Under the pieces are notes generated by a model, which saw only the letters and a program-made list of their open reading frames with translations, had not been told where the DNA came from and did no database searches. 13,338 nucleotides of DNA, taken from assembly GCA_947585525.1 (NCBI GenBank), contig CANPXA010000027.1:1-13338 (forward strand), written 5' to 3'. The stretch comes from an uncultured Akkermansia sp. (GTDB lineage: Bacteria > Verrucomicrobiota > Verrucomicrobiia > Verrucomicrobiales > Akkermansiaceae). A program made the position numbers and the translations under genes. Positions 6,700 through 13,338 of the stretch are shown piece by piece (the stretch's first letter is position 1; every line of letters starts with the position of its first letter).

Positions 6700-6728
6700 G
6701 GCGCCGCTAGGCGCTTAGCGCCCCCGCC
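6700..6728. repeat. GC-rich hairpin element after the GH57 gene, related to 5992-6013
   Basis: GGCGCC, GCTA, GGCGC, TTA, GCGCC, CCCGCC. It equals the element at 5992-6013 with a 7-base TTAGCGC insertion, and can fold as GGCGC-TTA-GCGCC. It lies 3' of the minus-strand GH57 gene and could act as a terminator, but no T run follows on that strand. Confidence 0.4.
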
Positions 6729-6749
6729 TCCGGCCATGAATTCGGGGAC

Positions 6750-7934
6750 TCATGCGAGGTTTTTGGACTCCATGGCACGTATCATATCGGCTTCCTGTTT
6801 GACGCGCACTTGGAGGTCAGCCAGAGCATTCATGTAATAAATGTAGGCGTCGTAGGGGGAGGGGTAGGGAGTAAAGCCGTTGCTCTTCTCCATGTAGTGG
6901 AAGTGATCAGCGCTCTGCAGCTTGCGCCAGACGTGAATCATATCGCGATCGCGGCTGGCCTTGACGGGTTCCTCGAGGTCGTAGATTTTTTTGAGAGCCT
7001 CTTGCTGCATGACGTTGGCATTCCACTGGGAGGTGGTGCCGAAGGTGGAGCATGAGGTAGGCTGGGGACAGTCGATCGTCCCGGTGGAGTGGAACTCATG
7101 CACAATTTCCCCGGGGGTCATGAATCGGTTCCCTTCAAAGAGGATGGCGGGGATGAGCGTGCGCCAGAATTCAAACACGCCCGTCGAGTCGGGTTGGCGT
7201 TCGCCCAGGGTCTCGTAGTCCATGGAGATGTTCACCACTTGCCCCTCCTGTTTCGTGATCCAGTCGGCAAACGTGTAGGGCGAGAGCGGGTATTCCGTCC
7301 AAGAGGGATCGACTCGGTTGTTGGCGAGGTCGTTGGAGAGGTGGCGATTGCGGACGATTGTCTTCGTGTTGGCTATGAGCGGGGCGCACTGGAGGTCGTT
7401 GGGATGCAGGTTGCTCATCATCTGACGATTTCCGTCCGCCATGATGCCCTCCATCCCCATGTCGAGAGCTTGGGCTGCGATGGCGTTGGAGTAGAGCATA
7501 CCCGTGTTCCAGAGGACGGTGGGCTGCACGCCGAAGAGGGATTCAATGAGGTCGATATGTTCCTGCACCTGCTCGGCAAATTCACCGGGAGAATAAAGCG
7601 AAGCGAGCGAGGCGTAGTAGGGCATGGCGAGGAATTCCACGCACCCCGTGTCGGCCAGTTCCCGGAAGGAGAGGAGGAGGTCCGGGCGGTGATGCATGGC
7701 CTGCTCGAGGATGACGCCGGAGAGGGCAAGCGAGAAACGGAACTTGCCATCGGAGAGCTCGATGAGCTGGCACATGAGTCGGTTGGCAGGGAGGTAGCAA
7801 CGCTCAGCAACTTGGCTGAGCACCTGCGCGTTGAGCAAGTCATCCTCGTAGAAAGCGTGCTCCCCGATTTTGAAAAAATCGTAGGCGATGAGACGGTTGG
7901 GCTGATGCGCATGAAATGTGAGGGAGATATTCAT
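6750..7934 (-). CDS. GH57 alpha-amylase-like protein, nucleophile glutamate apparently replaced by glycine
   Basis: Glycoside hydrolase family 57 protein of 394 residues, of the short alpha-amylase-like type linked to glycogen metabolism. The conserved regions appear in order: FHAHQPNR at 7-14, FSLALSGVILEQ at 67-78, NTGMLYSN at 143-150, SMDYETLGE at 237-245, and SADHFHYM at 341-348. From memory of the family, active alpha-amylases have Glu as nucleophile in region 3 (NTE type) and Asp as acid/base in region 4. Here region 3 has Gly145 (GGT, 7502-7500) while Asp239 is present. This suggests a GH57 homologue that is non-hydrolytic or altered in mechanism, as described for alpha-amylase-like members of the family. 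It starts 24 bases after the GT4 glycosyltransferase gene ends and is probably co-transcribed. Confidence 0.88.
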   Translation of the reverse strand: MNISLTFHAHQPNRLIAYDFFKIGEHAFYEDDLLNAQVLSQVAERCYLPANRLMCQLIELSDGKFRFSLALSGVILEQAMHHRPDLLLSFRELADTGCVEFLAMPYYASLASLYSPGEFAEQVQEHIDLIESLFGVQPTVLWNTGMLYSNAIAAQALDMGMEGIMADGNRQMMSNLHPNDLQCAPLIANTKTIVRNRHLSNDLANNRVDPSWTEYPLSPYTFADWITKQEGQVVNISMDYETLGERQPDSTGVFEFWRTLIPAILFEGNRFMTPGEIVHEFHSTGTIDCPQPTSCSTFGTTSQWNANVMQQEALKKIYDLEEPVKASRDRDMIHVWRKLQSADHFHYMEKSNGFTPYPSPYDAYIYYMNALADLQVRVKQEADMIRAMESKNLA

Positions 7935-7958
7935 GGCGGATTCGCGTGTGCGTTTGAG

Positions 7959-9257
7959 TTACCAGCCCAGGACGTGGTGATAGACGCGAATCATCTTGTC
8001 CGCGGCTGTGTCCCAGTTTGAGTTCTTGATATCCTGAGCGCTCTGCTCGGCTACCTTCTTGTAAAGCTTCTCATCAGTGACGAGGTCAACGATGTGCTTG
8101 GCCATCATGTTGACGTCCCAGAAGTCAGCCTTGAGGGCTCCCTTCATAACCTCGGCAACGCCACTCTGCTTGGAGATGACGGCCGGGATGTTGAATTGGG
8201 CGGCTTCCAGGGCGGAGAGTCCGAACGGCTCCGACACGGAGGGCATGCAATACACGTCCGTGAGGGAAAGCAGCTCGTTCACCTTCTTCTTGTCCAAAAA
8301 GCCCGTGAAGTGGAAGCGATCTCCCACACCGTGGAAAGCTCCGGTCTCAATGAGCTGGCGGAGTTTCTCACCTGTACCGGCCATCACGAAGCGCACGTTT
8401 TTCGTCTGCTCCAGCACTTTCGCCGCAATCTGCAGGAAGAACTCAGGTCCCTTCTGCGCGGTGAGACGCCCCAGGAAGAGAACGAGCTTCTCCGGGAATT
8501 TCTTTTTGCTGCGGAAGACGTGCACGGGGTCGGCTCCGTTGTGCACCGGGAAAATTTTGTCCGGATTGATGCCGTAATGCCCCGCGGCAACAGTGCCGGT
8601 GTATTTGGAGACGGGGATGACGGCATCCGCCTGCTCCATGCCGTATTTCTCAATGTCGTAGATCCAGCCGCGCGCGTCGGCTCCGGCGCGGTCGAATTGA
8701 GAGGCGTGCAGATGCACCACGAGGGGTTTGCCAGTGGCGCGTTTGACTTCCACACCGGCGAGGTAGGTCATCCAGTCGTGCGCGTGCACGAGGTCGAAGT
8801 CGTAGGCTCGTGCCATGACGGCGCAGATTTTGGAGAACTCGATGACTTTGCGAGCAAGGTCTCCGGAGTACAGGTCCTCGTGAGCAGTGAAGAGTTCGAG
8901 ATCCGCCTGATGCACCTTGGAGAAGAGGAGTTTGCCTTCGCGGGTGAAAGTGATTTGCCCGGGCGTACCCTCCTCACTGGCGTAGGGGTGAAGATCGACG
9001 GGTGCATTTCCGACGGCGGCGAAGCTCTCGTACATATAGCCGCTTTCGAGCGTCTCCACTTGCCGATATTGCAGGTTGTTGATGCCCACCAAATCGAACC
9101 CATCGTACCGATAATCCGGTTGAGCCTTGGGAACGATGACCGAAAGATCGACCTTTTTCGCAAGCGCCTTGGATATGCCCATGCACGCCACGCCCAGTCC
9201 ACCGTTGATCAACGGCGGAAACTCCCATCCCAGCTCGAGCACTTTGATGCGTTTCAT
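7959..9257 (-). CDS. GT4-family glycosyltransferase, glycogen/alpha-glucan synthase-like
   Basis: A retaining GT-B glycosyltransferase of 432 residues, probably elongating glycogen or another alpha-glucan from a nucleotide-glucose donor. Seen: an N-terminal acceptor-domain opening LELGWEFPPLINGGLG (7-22), VHAHDW at 157-162, the donor-domain start LFLGRLTAQKG at 260-270, and the E-x7-E motif Glu343...Glu351 in SEPFGLSALE. A GTG at 9269 in frame would add four residues. The ATG at 9257 directly precedes the first strand and is preferred; neither start has a Shine-Dalgarno. The GH57 gene follows after 24 bases, a pairing also known from glycogen loci in Bacteroides and relatives. Donor and product are inferred from this pairing. 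Confidence 0.88.
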   Translation of the reverse strand: MKRIKVLELGWEFPPLINGGLGVACMGISKALAKKVDLSVIVPKAQPDYRYDGFDLVGINNLQYRQVETLESGYMYESFAAVGNAPVDLHPYASEEGTPGQITFTREGKLLFSKVHQADLELFTAHEDLYSGDLARKVIEFSKICAVMARAYDFDLVHAHDWMTYLAGVEVKRATGKPLVVHLHASQFDRAGADARGWIYDIEKYGMEQADAVIPVSKYTGTVAAGHYGINPDKIFPVHNGADPVHVFRSKKKFPEKLVLFLGRLTAQKGPEFFLQIAAKVLEQTKNVRFVMAGTGEKLRQLIETGAFHGVGDRFHFTGFLDKKKVNELLSLTDVYCMPSVSEPFGLSALEAAQFNIPAVISKQSGVAEVMKGALKADFWDVNMMAKHIVDLVTDEKLYKKVAEQSAQDIKNSNWDTAADKMIRVYHHVLGW

Positions 9258-9304
9258 GGCGTGTGGCACTGTTTGTTTACGCCCGCTCTCCGCGGCGCGC
9301 CGAT

Positions 9305-9333
9305 ATTTAACGCCATTCTGCGAGGTTTGTCCA
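9305..9333 (-). promoter_or_regulatory. Candidate promoter of the GT4-GH57 operon
   Basis: On the minus strand TGGACA (9333-9328) is followed after 17 bases by TTAAAT (9310-9305), about 48 bases before the ATG at 9257. The -35 match is 5 of 6 and the -10 match 4 of 6. No other regulatory motif is obvious in the roughly 300-bp gene-free stretch 9270-9576. That stretch also holds a 10-bp palindrome TTCTCGAGAA (9502-9511) and a T8 run near 9470, with nothing else I can support. Confidence 0.45.
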
Positions 9334-9576
9334 GCTCAATTTGTGTGCGTATCTCTATACGTTCGATGAAAATACGTCGCAAGACATTGCAGGATAGGTT
9401 TCAGAAAAATCTGCAATTTTCGTCCCCATACGGCAGCAAAACAGCGACGTCTGCCACCTGACGCTCTTTTTTTTCTACAAAAACCCCCGAGGTCTCCCCT
9501 CTTCTCGAGAAACCTGCCCTGTTTCCGCCCCCCCGTGCGTTGAATGATTTTCCTCCCCGGCAAGGGAAGGGGTCAA

Positions 9577-9783
9577 TCAGTGCTCCTGATTAGCTTTGCG
9601 AATGTCCTGCAGGGCCGAGATGAAGTCATCCAGGATCTCCGCAGGGACCATGATGCGGTCGCGGTTGGAGCTCACTTTCTCAGTGATGCGCACCACTCGA
9701 CCTCTCGCGTTGCTCTTCAGGTCAATGAAGAATGTTTTGCGATCGGCGATGATCTTTTCTGTGCATATAATGTCGTCCTCCAC
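9577..9783 (-). CDS. Small PUR-family (DUF3276-like) DNA/RNA-binding protein
   Basis: A 68-residue protein resembling single PUR repeats of the DUF3276 family found in Bacteroidota, spirochaetes and PVC bacteria. These bind single-stranded nucleic acid as dimers. Seen: the beta-strand pattern KIIADRKTFFIDLKSN (10-25), GRVVRITEKV (28-37), a short DRIMVPAEILDDF stretch (42-54), and a C-terminal helix ending in charged residues, the order expected of a PUR repeat. The start is GTG at 9783; no ATG is available in frame before an upstream stop at 9826-9828. It has its own strong promoter and a short 5' leader with a stem-loop. Its role is not known; assignment rests on pattern recognition only. 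Confidence 0.7.
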   Translation of the reverse strand: MEDDIICTEKIIADRKTFFIDLKSNARGRVVRITEKVSSNRDRIMVPAEILDDFISALQDIRKANQEH

Positions 9784-9790
9784 TGTGTCG

Positions 9791-9817
9791 ATGCAGGTTG
9801 GTTGTTTATCCCTGCAT
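9791..9817 (-). promoter_or_regulatory. Inverted repeat at the predicted transcription start of the PUR-family gene
   Basis: Arms ATGCAGG and CCTGCAT are separated by 13 bases. The predicted start site, from the -10 box at 9828-9823, falls at about 9816, so the mRNA would begin with this stem-loop and reach the GTG start 7 bases later. It could be an operator or an mRNA 5' stabilising or autoregulatory element. Confidence 0.4.
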
Positions 9818-9822
9818 TGGTA

Positions 9823-9851
9823 ATCTTAGCAAGTTCTCGTTGCAGAGTCAA
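9823..9851 (-). promoter_or_regulatory. Sigma70-type promoter of the PUR-family gene
   Basis: On the minus strand TTGACT (9851-9846), a 17-base spacer, then TAAGAT (9828-9823) preceded by TGC, an extended -10 feature. This is the best promoter match in the window. Confidence 0.65.
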
Positions 9852-9917
9852 CTTATTTTCAGCGCCTGTCCCCAATAAATTTTATCTCGTGCATCGAAAA
9901 GCTGTGTCCATCACCCT

Positions 9918-9959
9918 AAAAAAGAGCAAGCTTGCGAAGAATTCCCGCGCCGACGGCGC
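9918..9959 (-). terminator. Possible terminator of the ftsH-rsfS operon
   Basis: Read on the minus strand, the stem GCGCC-GTC-GGCGC (9959-9947) and the palindrome GCAAGCTTGC (9935-9926) are followed by TCTTTTTT (T run 9923-9918). It lies just after the rsfS stop. The first stem is well apart from the T run and the palindrome forms only a short hairpin, so the call is weak. Confidence 0.3.
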
Positions 9960-9966
9960 ATTTGCT

Positions 9967-10312
9967 TCACTCAAGCTCGCGTTTGTTCTCTTCTCCCCAG
10001 AAAGTTTCGAGGCTGTAGAAGTCGCGAATTTCGGCGGTCATAACGTGAACCATGACATCAACGTAATCAAGGACGGACCAGAGGGCTTGGGGGGGTGCGC
10101 TCGGCATAGACGGGGTAGAGGTTGAGGCGCTCTCCGACGAGTTTGTCCACATCGCGCAGGACAGCTCGGAGATGTGGCACGGAGGTGGCTGTGCAGACCA
10201 AGGCAAAGTCCGTGATGGAGGAGGAGTCTCGGAGGTCGTAGAGAGCGATTTCGGTGGCTTTGGCATCCGCTGCGGCGGACGCACAAGTCTTGGCGAGTTC
10301 AAGGCTATTCAT
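9967..10312 (-). pseudogene. rsfS: Ribosomal silencing factor RsfS, frame broken at a C7 run
   Basis: RsfS binds ribosomal protein uL14 and blocks subunit joining in starvation. The frame from ATG 10312 gives MNSLELAKTCASAAADAK..., YDLRDSSSITDFALVCTAT and HLRAVLRDVDKLVGE, as expected. It then leaves the family pattern at a run of seven C on the coding strand (G7 on the plus strand, 10089-10095) and stops at 10067. A second frame continues with WSVLDYVDVMVHVMTAEIRD and FYSLETFWGE to a stop at 9967, the normal RsfS C-terminus (LDYxDVxVHV...R.FY.LE.LW). Removing one C would restore ...ERTPQALWSVLDY and a protein of about 114 residues, the usual length. The cause could be a true mutation, phase variation or a sequence error. 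It follows ftsH by 21 bases. Confidence 0.85.
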
Positions 10313-10333
10313 AGGTGTGGGAGAGAGAAGGAC

Positions 10334-12658
10334 TCAATCACGCTCGGAAGAGGTCTCGCTTGCGGCGGGAGGATTGTCGTCAGGGGTTTGCAGGTCGGTG
10401 GGAGCATCAGAAGGGAGCGGCACATCGGGCGGGAGCTCGCGGGAGGGGGGATTGAGCATGGTCCCGGTGTCGAGGAGTTCCCTGACGTGATCGCCGCTGA
10501 GGGTCTCAAACTCAATGAGCTTTTTGGCGATGAGCTCGAGCCGATCTTTATTTTGCGAGAGAATGTCGAGGGCTCGGTTGTAGTTTTCCTCAATGATGCG
10601 GCGAATTTCTTCATCGATGATCTGAGCGGTGCGTTCGGAGAAGTTGCGCACGGATTGAGCAAAGTCGCGCGCGAGGAAGACTTCGTCATGTCCGGAGGAA
10701 TACTCCACAGGACCGAGCTTCTCACTCATGCCGTAAACACAGACCATCTTGCGCGCAATGGAGGTGGCTTGGCTGATGTCGCCACGTGCCCCGCCGGAAA
10801 CGTCGCCGAACATAACGACCTCAGCACAACGACCGCCCATGGCCATCACGATGTAGTCGAGCAGCTCGCTCTTGTACTCGCTATGCGTGTCCTCGTCCGG
10901 CAACATCATCGTGACTCCCAGCGCCGGTCCGCGCGGGATGATGGTTACTTTGTGCAGAGGAAGCTTCTTCGCCAGATCGGTCTTGAGCAGGCAGATGGCG
11001 TGCCCCGCCTCGTGCACGGCTGTCATCCATTTTTCCCGCTCCGTGATCTCAAGGGAGCGGCGTTCGCGACCCCAGCGCACCTTTTCGCGTGCCTCTTCAA
11101 GGTCAGCCTGAAGGACGGTAGAGTGGTTGCGGCGCACGGCAATGAGGGCGGCTTCGTTCACGAGGTTGGCAAGTTCTGCGCCTGAGAAGCCTGTGGTGGC
11201 CTTGGCGACGGATGCCAGGTTCGCTTCAGGAGAGAGTTTGATCTTGCGGGCGTGTACACGCAGGATTTGCTCGCGTCCCGCCGCATCCGGCAGGTTCACC
11301 ATCACCCTACGGTCAAAGCGACCGGGACGCAGCAAGGCGGGATCCAACACGTCTTCCCGGTTGGTCGCGGCGATGACGATGATGTTTTCGTTGTCCGTAA
11401 AGCCATCCATTTCCACGAGCAAGGCATTGAGCGTTTGTTCGCGTTCATCGTGTCCCCCGCCGACGCCGTGACCACGGTGGCGACCTACGGCGTCAATCTC
11501 GTCAATAAAGATGAGGCAGGGAGTGTGCTTCTTCGCTTCGGCAAACATATCACGCACGCGGCTTGCACCCACACCAACGAACATCTCCATGAAGTCGGAT
11601 CCGGAGATCGTGTAGAAAGGTACGTCGGCTTCACCGGCTATGGCCTTTGCGAGGAGGGTTTTTCCGGTTCCGGGAGGTCCGACCATCAGAATGCCCTTGG
11701 GGATGGAGCCACCGAGGGAGCGGAATTTTGCCGGGTTTCGCAGGAATTCCACGAGTTCCCAGACCTCTTCCTTTGCCTCGGAGATGCCGGCTACGTCCTT
11801 AAAGGTGGTTTTATTCTTGGAGGGATCCAAGAGCCGGGCGCGGGATTTGGCAAATTTGATGGCTCCTCCCGGACCGCCGGCATTCATGCGGAAAAGCATG
11901 AAAAAGAGCAGCACGATGAGCAGGATGGGCAGGCAGTTGATGAGGATGAGCTGCAGGGTGTTGCTCTCCACGCGGTAGATGGCGTGGGCGCCCACGAGAG
12001 TCCTTATCGTATCGCCTTGAAATTTTCCGCTGAAAGCAACCCGTACGGCGATGACGTCACGGCGTCCCACTTTTTGCGTGGGGTAGAGGCGGTATTGTCC
12101 GATGATGACTCCACTGCCGCTGCCGCGCAGGTAAACAACGGGGGGCGTGGACATATCGATGCGTCCCTCTTCTCCCAGGGCGCGGAACTCCTGAGTGGAC
12201 CAGATTCGCACGGCGTCCGGCACTTGCTCGGGCAAGGGTGTGTCAGCGCTCTCCACAGAAGTGGAGGTGATGCCGAAGCGGTTGCAGAGCGCCTTGATTT
12301 CATCGCTGTCCGTGAAGGGCATGTAGAAATGGCCGTAAACAAATTGGGGCTTTTGCTTGTAAATGTATGCGCGGATGACTCCGGTGTTGTTTTCCTCATC
12401 GGTGATGACCTCGATGGGAAAATTCTTCGGGTCGTTCATGATCACCATCCCGGAACGCAATTCTTTCTCAAAAGTCGGAAGCTCCATCTTCTTTGTCGAT
12501 ACCCCCAGCCCCCCGTCAAAGACGAACGCCAGCAAGATGACCCCGACGATGACAGACACCAGAACCCACAGCCCCCAGTTGGTCTGTCCTTGAGGCGGCA
12601 TCGGTTGGTTAGGCTGTTCTTGTTCGTTGCTCGGTTTTTGTTCGGGGATCTCTGCCAT
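10334..12658 (-). CDS. ftsH: ATP-dependent zinc metalloprotease FtsH
   Basis: Membrane-anchored hexameric AAA+ protease that degrades unassembled membrane proteins and short-lived regulators. The 774 residues exceed the usual 610-650. Seen: a Gln/Pro-rich cytoplasmic start (1-26), TM1 about 28-46, an enlarged periplasmic region about 50-233, TM2 about 236-256, Walker A GPPGTGKT at 327-334, Walker B LIFIDEID at 382-389, a second region of homology ATNREDVLDPALLRPGRFDR (431-450) with the arginine fingers, the zinc motif HEAGH at 549-553, and the probable third zinc ligand Asp627 in GGARGDISQA. A Pro/Asp/Ser-rich tail (about 735-774) is extra. ATG at 12658 follows a candidate promoter by a short leader. 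rsfS lies 21 bases downstream. Confidence 0.97.
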   Translation of the reverse strand: MAEIPEQKPSNEQEQPNQPMPPQGQTNWGLWVLVSVIVGVILLAFVFDGGLGVSTKKMELPTFEKELRSGMVIMNDPKNFPIEVITDEENNTGVIRAYIYKQKPQFVYGHFYMPFTDSDEIKALCNRFGITSTSVESADTPLPEQVPDAVRIWSTQEFRALGEEGRIDMSTPPVVYLRGSGSGVIIGQYRLYPTQKVGRRDVIAVRVAFSGKFQGDTIRTLVGAHAIYRVESNTLQLILINCLPILLIVLLFFMLFRMNAGGPGGAIKFAKSRARLLDPSKNKTTFKDVAGISEAKEEVWELVEFLRNPAKFRSLGGSIPKGILMVGPPGTGKTLLAKAIAGEADVPFYTISGSDFMEMFVGVGASRVRDMFAEAKKHTPCLIFIDEIDAVGRHRGHGVGGGHDEREQTLNALLVEMDGFTDNENIIVIAATNREDVLDPALLRPGRFDRRVMVNLPDAAGREQILRVHARKIKLSPEANLASVAKATTGFSGAELANLVNEAALIAVRRNHSTVLQADLEEAREKVRWGRERRSLEITEREKWMTAVHEAGHAICLLKTDLAKKLPLHKVTIIPRGPALGVTMMLPDEDTHSEYKSELLDYIVMAMGGRCAEVVMFGDVSGGARGDISQATSIARKMVCVYGMSEKLGPVEYSSGHDEVFLARDFAQSVRNFSERTAQIIDEEIRRIIEENYNRALDILSQNKDRLELIAKKLIEFETLSGDHVRELLDTGTMLNPPSRELPPDVPLPSDAPTDLQTPDDNPPAASETSSERD

Positions 12659-12680
12659 ATCGAAAGGTTGATTCGTGCCT

Positions 12681-12709
12681 ATATTACCTCATTCCTTTTC
12701 TGTTGGAAA
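12681..12709 (-). promoter_or_regulatory. Candidate promoter of ftsH-rsfS
   Basis: On the minus strand TTTCCA (12709-12704), 17 bases, TAATAT (12686-12681), with the ATG 22 bases further on. Each box matches consensus at four of six positions. No Shine-Dalgarno is visible before the ATG. Confidence 0.35.
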
Positions 12710-12731
12710 TACCGGAGTGAGACATAATGCC

Positions 12732-12754
12732 AGGCAAACGCCCAGCGTTTGCCT
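12732..12754. repeat. Perfect 10-bp-stem hairpin at the edge of the repeat region
   Basis: AGGCAAACGC, loop CCA, GCGTTTGCCT. It lies between the ftsH promoter and the heptamers at 12755, and could terminate transcription entering from the repeat region or mark its boundary. Neither strand has a long T run after it. Confidence 0.6.
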
Positions 12755-13267
12755 ATTTACGATTTACGATGTGAATGTTCGCGCGCTACGCGCGGGCTGG
12801 TCCGAGATTACGCCATGCTATTTCCCCGGCCCCGAGTAGGGCGCACGCGTAGCGGGCGGTAAGGGCGGTTGGACAAAATGCGTGAGCATTTTGCCCGCAG
12901 GGTGAAAGCGACCGACGGCTGTAAGGTCGATGAGCCAAAAGCGATAGCTTTTGTCCCAACGGGATGAGGAGTCGTGAGGCGACTCCGAAGCAAGCGTCAA
13001 GACGCTCGACGGCCCCGTGTAGGGCGCACACGAAGCGGGCGGTAAGAGAGGTTGGACAAAATGCGTGAGCATTTTGCCCGAAGGGCGAATAAGCAAAGAG
13101 GTGCCTACGAGTCAATGGGGCGGCGCTGAGTCAATGTGGTGCCGAGGCGTCAAGACGCCCGACGGCCCCGAGTAGGGCGCACGCGTAGCGGGCGGTAAGG
13201 GCGGTTGGACAAAATGCGTGAGCATTTTGCCCGCAGGGCGCTGAGGTAGTGTGGTACCGAAGCGTCA
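12755..13267 (+). repeat. Composite intergenic repeat, expanded copy with three cores
   Basis: Module order: two ATTTACG heptamers (12755-12768), a GC hairpin (CGCGCG-CTA-CGCGCG-like, about 12780-12795), core 1 (12828-12902), a degenerate shorter core (about 12912-12963), core 2 (13011-13085), core 3 (13164-13238) and tail (13239-13268). Each full core is 75 bp, runs from GGCCCCG to AGGG, and holds the 20-bp hairpin CAAAATGC-GTGA-GCATTTTG (12874-12893, 13057-13076, 13210-13229). Cores 2 and 3 are preceded by GCGTCAAGACGC. Minus-strand ORFs through here repeat the same peptide pattern and are not credible genes; this 680-bp stretch holds no gene I can support. Confidence 0.8.
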
Positions 13268-13338
13268 ATTTACGATGTGGATACTAGCGCGCCGCGCGCG
13301 GGGGTGCGGAACATGGGCGCAGCGGCTCATCTTTGCTT
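13268..13338 (+). repeat. Start of a second composite repeat, cut by the window end
   Basis: The sequence ATTTACGATGTGGATA followed by a GCGCGCCGCGCGCG-type hairpin (about 13287-13301) parallels the opening of the element at 12762-12796 (ATTTACGATGTGAATG, then a GC hairpin). This suggests that elements are joined head to tail and continue beyond the window. Confidence 0.55.

Noticed and set aside
9399..9424. TTTCAGAAAA near 9401 resembling a half of the GbsR palindrome
   Set aside because: Only one half-site matches and the partner arm is absent; likely chance in an AT-rich patch.
8094..9461. 455-residue plus-strand ORF opposite the GT4 gene
   Set aside because: A mirror of a clearly coding minus-strand gene in high-GC sequence; no motifs.
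9336..9563. 75-residue minus-strand ORF between the GT4 and PUR genes
   Set aside because: Lys/Arg/Gly-rich translation without recognisable pattern, and it runs across the candidate GT4 promoter spacer edge.
11252..12727. 491-residue plus-strand ORF opposite ftsH
   Set aside because: FtsH motifs are complete on the other strand; this frame shows no domain.
12786..13115. Minus-strand ORFs upstream of ftsH
   Set aside because: They translate the repeat cores several times over, giving a repeated peptide pattern that follows the DNA repeat; no start context.
12755..13338. CRISPR array
   Set aside because: Units are 75 bp, unevenly spaced, with related sequence between them; no 20-40 bp repeat with unique spacers and no cas genes.

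Overview
The window is a stretch of bacterial chromosome made mostly of housekeeping genes, separated by intergenic spacers that are rich in repeats. The gene content fits a Gram-negative bacterium, probably of the PVC/FCB assemblage, with Verrucomicrobiota or Kiritimatiellota my best guess. The pointers are a small PUR-type (DUF3276) nucleic-acid-binding protein, a GT4 glycogen-synthase-like enzyme paired with an alpha-amylase-like GH57 protein, an FtsH with an enlarged periplasmic region, and starts that mostly lack a clear Shine-Dalgarno. No rRNA or marker gene allows a firm placement.

Layout, left to right. (1) 53-2611, plus strand: prfA (release factor 1), prmC (the methylase that modifies the GGQ motif of that factor) and a Nudix hydrolase. 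The three genes overlap end to end and are almost certainly co-translated. (2) 2679-4140, minus strand: a GbsR/MarR-type regulator followed by an NAD(P)-binding Rossmann protein, with a perfect 24-bp palindrome just before the regulator start. (3) 4172-4614: a spacer holding one complete copy of a composite intergenic repeat, five ATTCGTA heptamers, and four degenerate 33-bp direct repeats that run into the promoter of (4) an AAA_14/DUF4143 ATPase (4615-5955, plus). (5) 5999-6586, minus: a small HD-domain (p)ppGpp-hydrolase-like protein. (6) 6750-9257, minus: a GT4 glycosyltransferase followed by a GH57 protein that appears to have lost its nucleophile glutamate. (7) 9577-9783, minus: the PUR-family protein behind a strong sigma70-type promoter. 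(8) 9967-12658, minus: ftsH followed by rsfS, whose frame is broken at a run of seven G. (9) 12659-13338: no gene, but an expanded copy of the composite repeat and the beginning of another.

How the parts fit together: prfA/prmC and rsfS act on translation termination and ribosome silencing, ftsH on membrane protein quality control, the HD protein plausibly on alarmone breakdown, and the GT4/GH57 pair on alpha-glucan storage. The least conventional material is non-coding. A modular repeat family (heptamer array, GC-rich hairpin, about 75-bp core with a CAAAA...TTTTG hairpin, 30-bp tail) occurs in both orientations. A separate 33-bp-period array leads into the ATPase promoter. I saw no CRISPR array, tRNA, rRNA or transposase.
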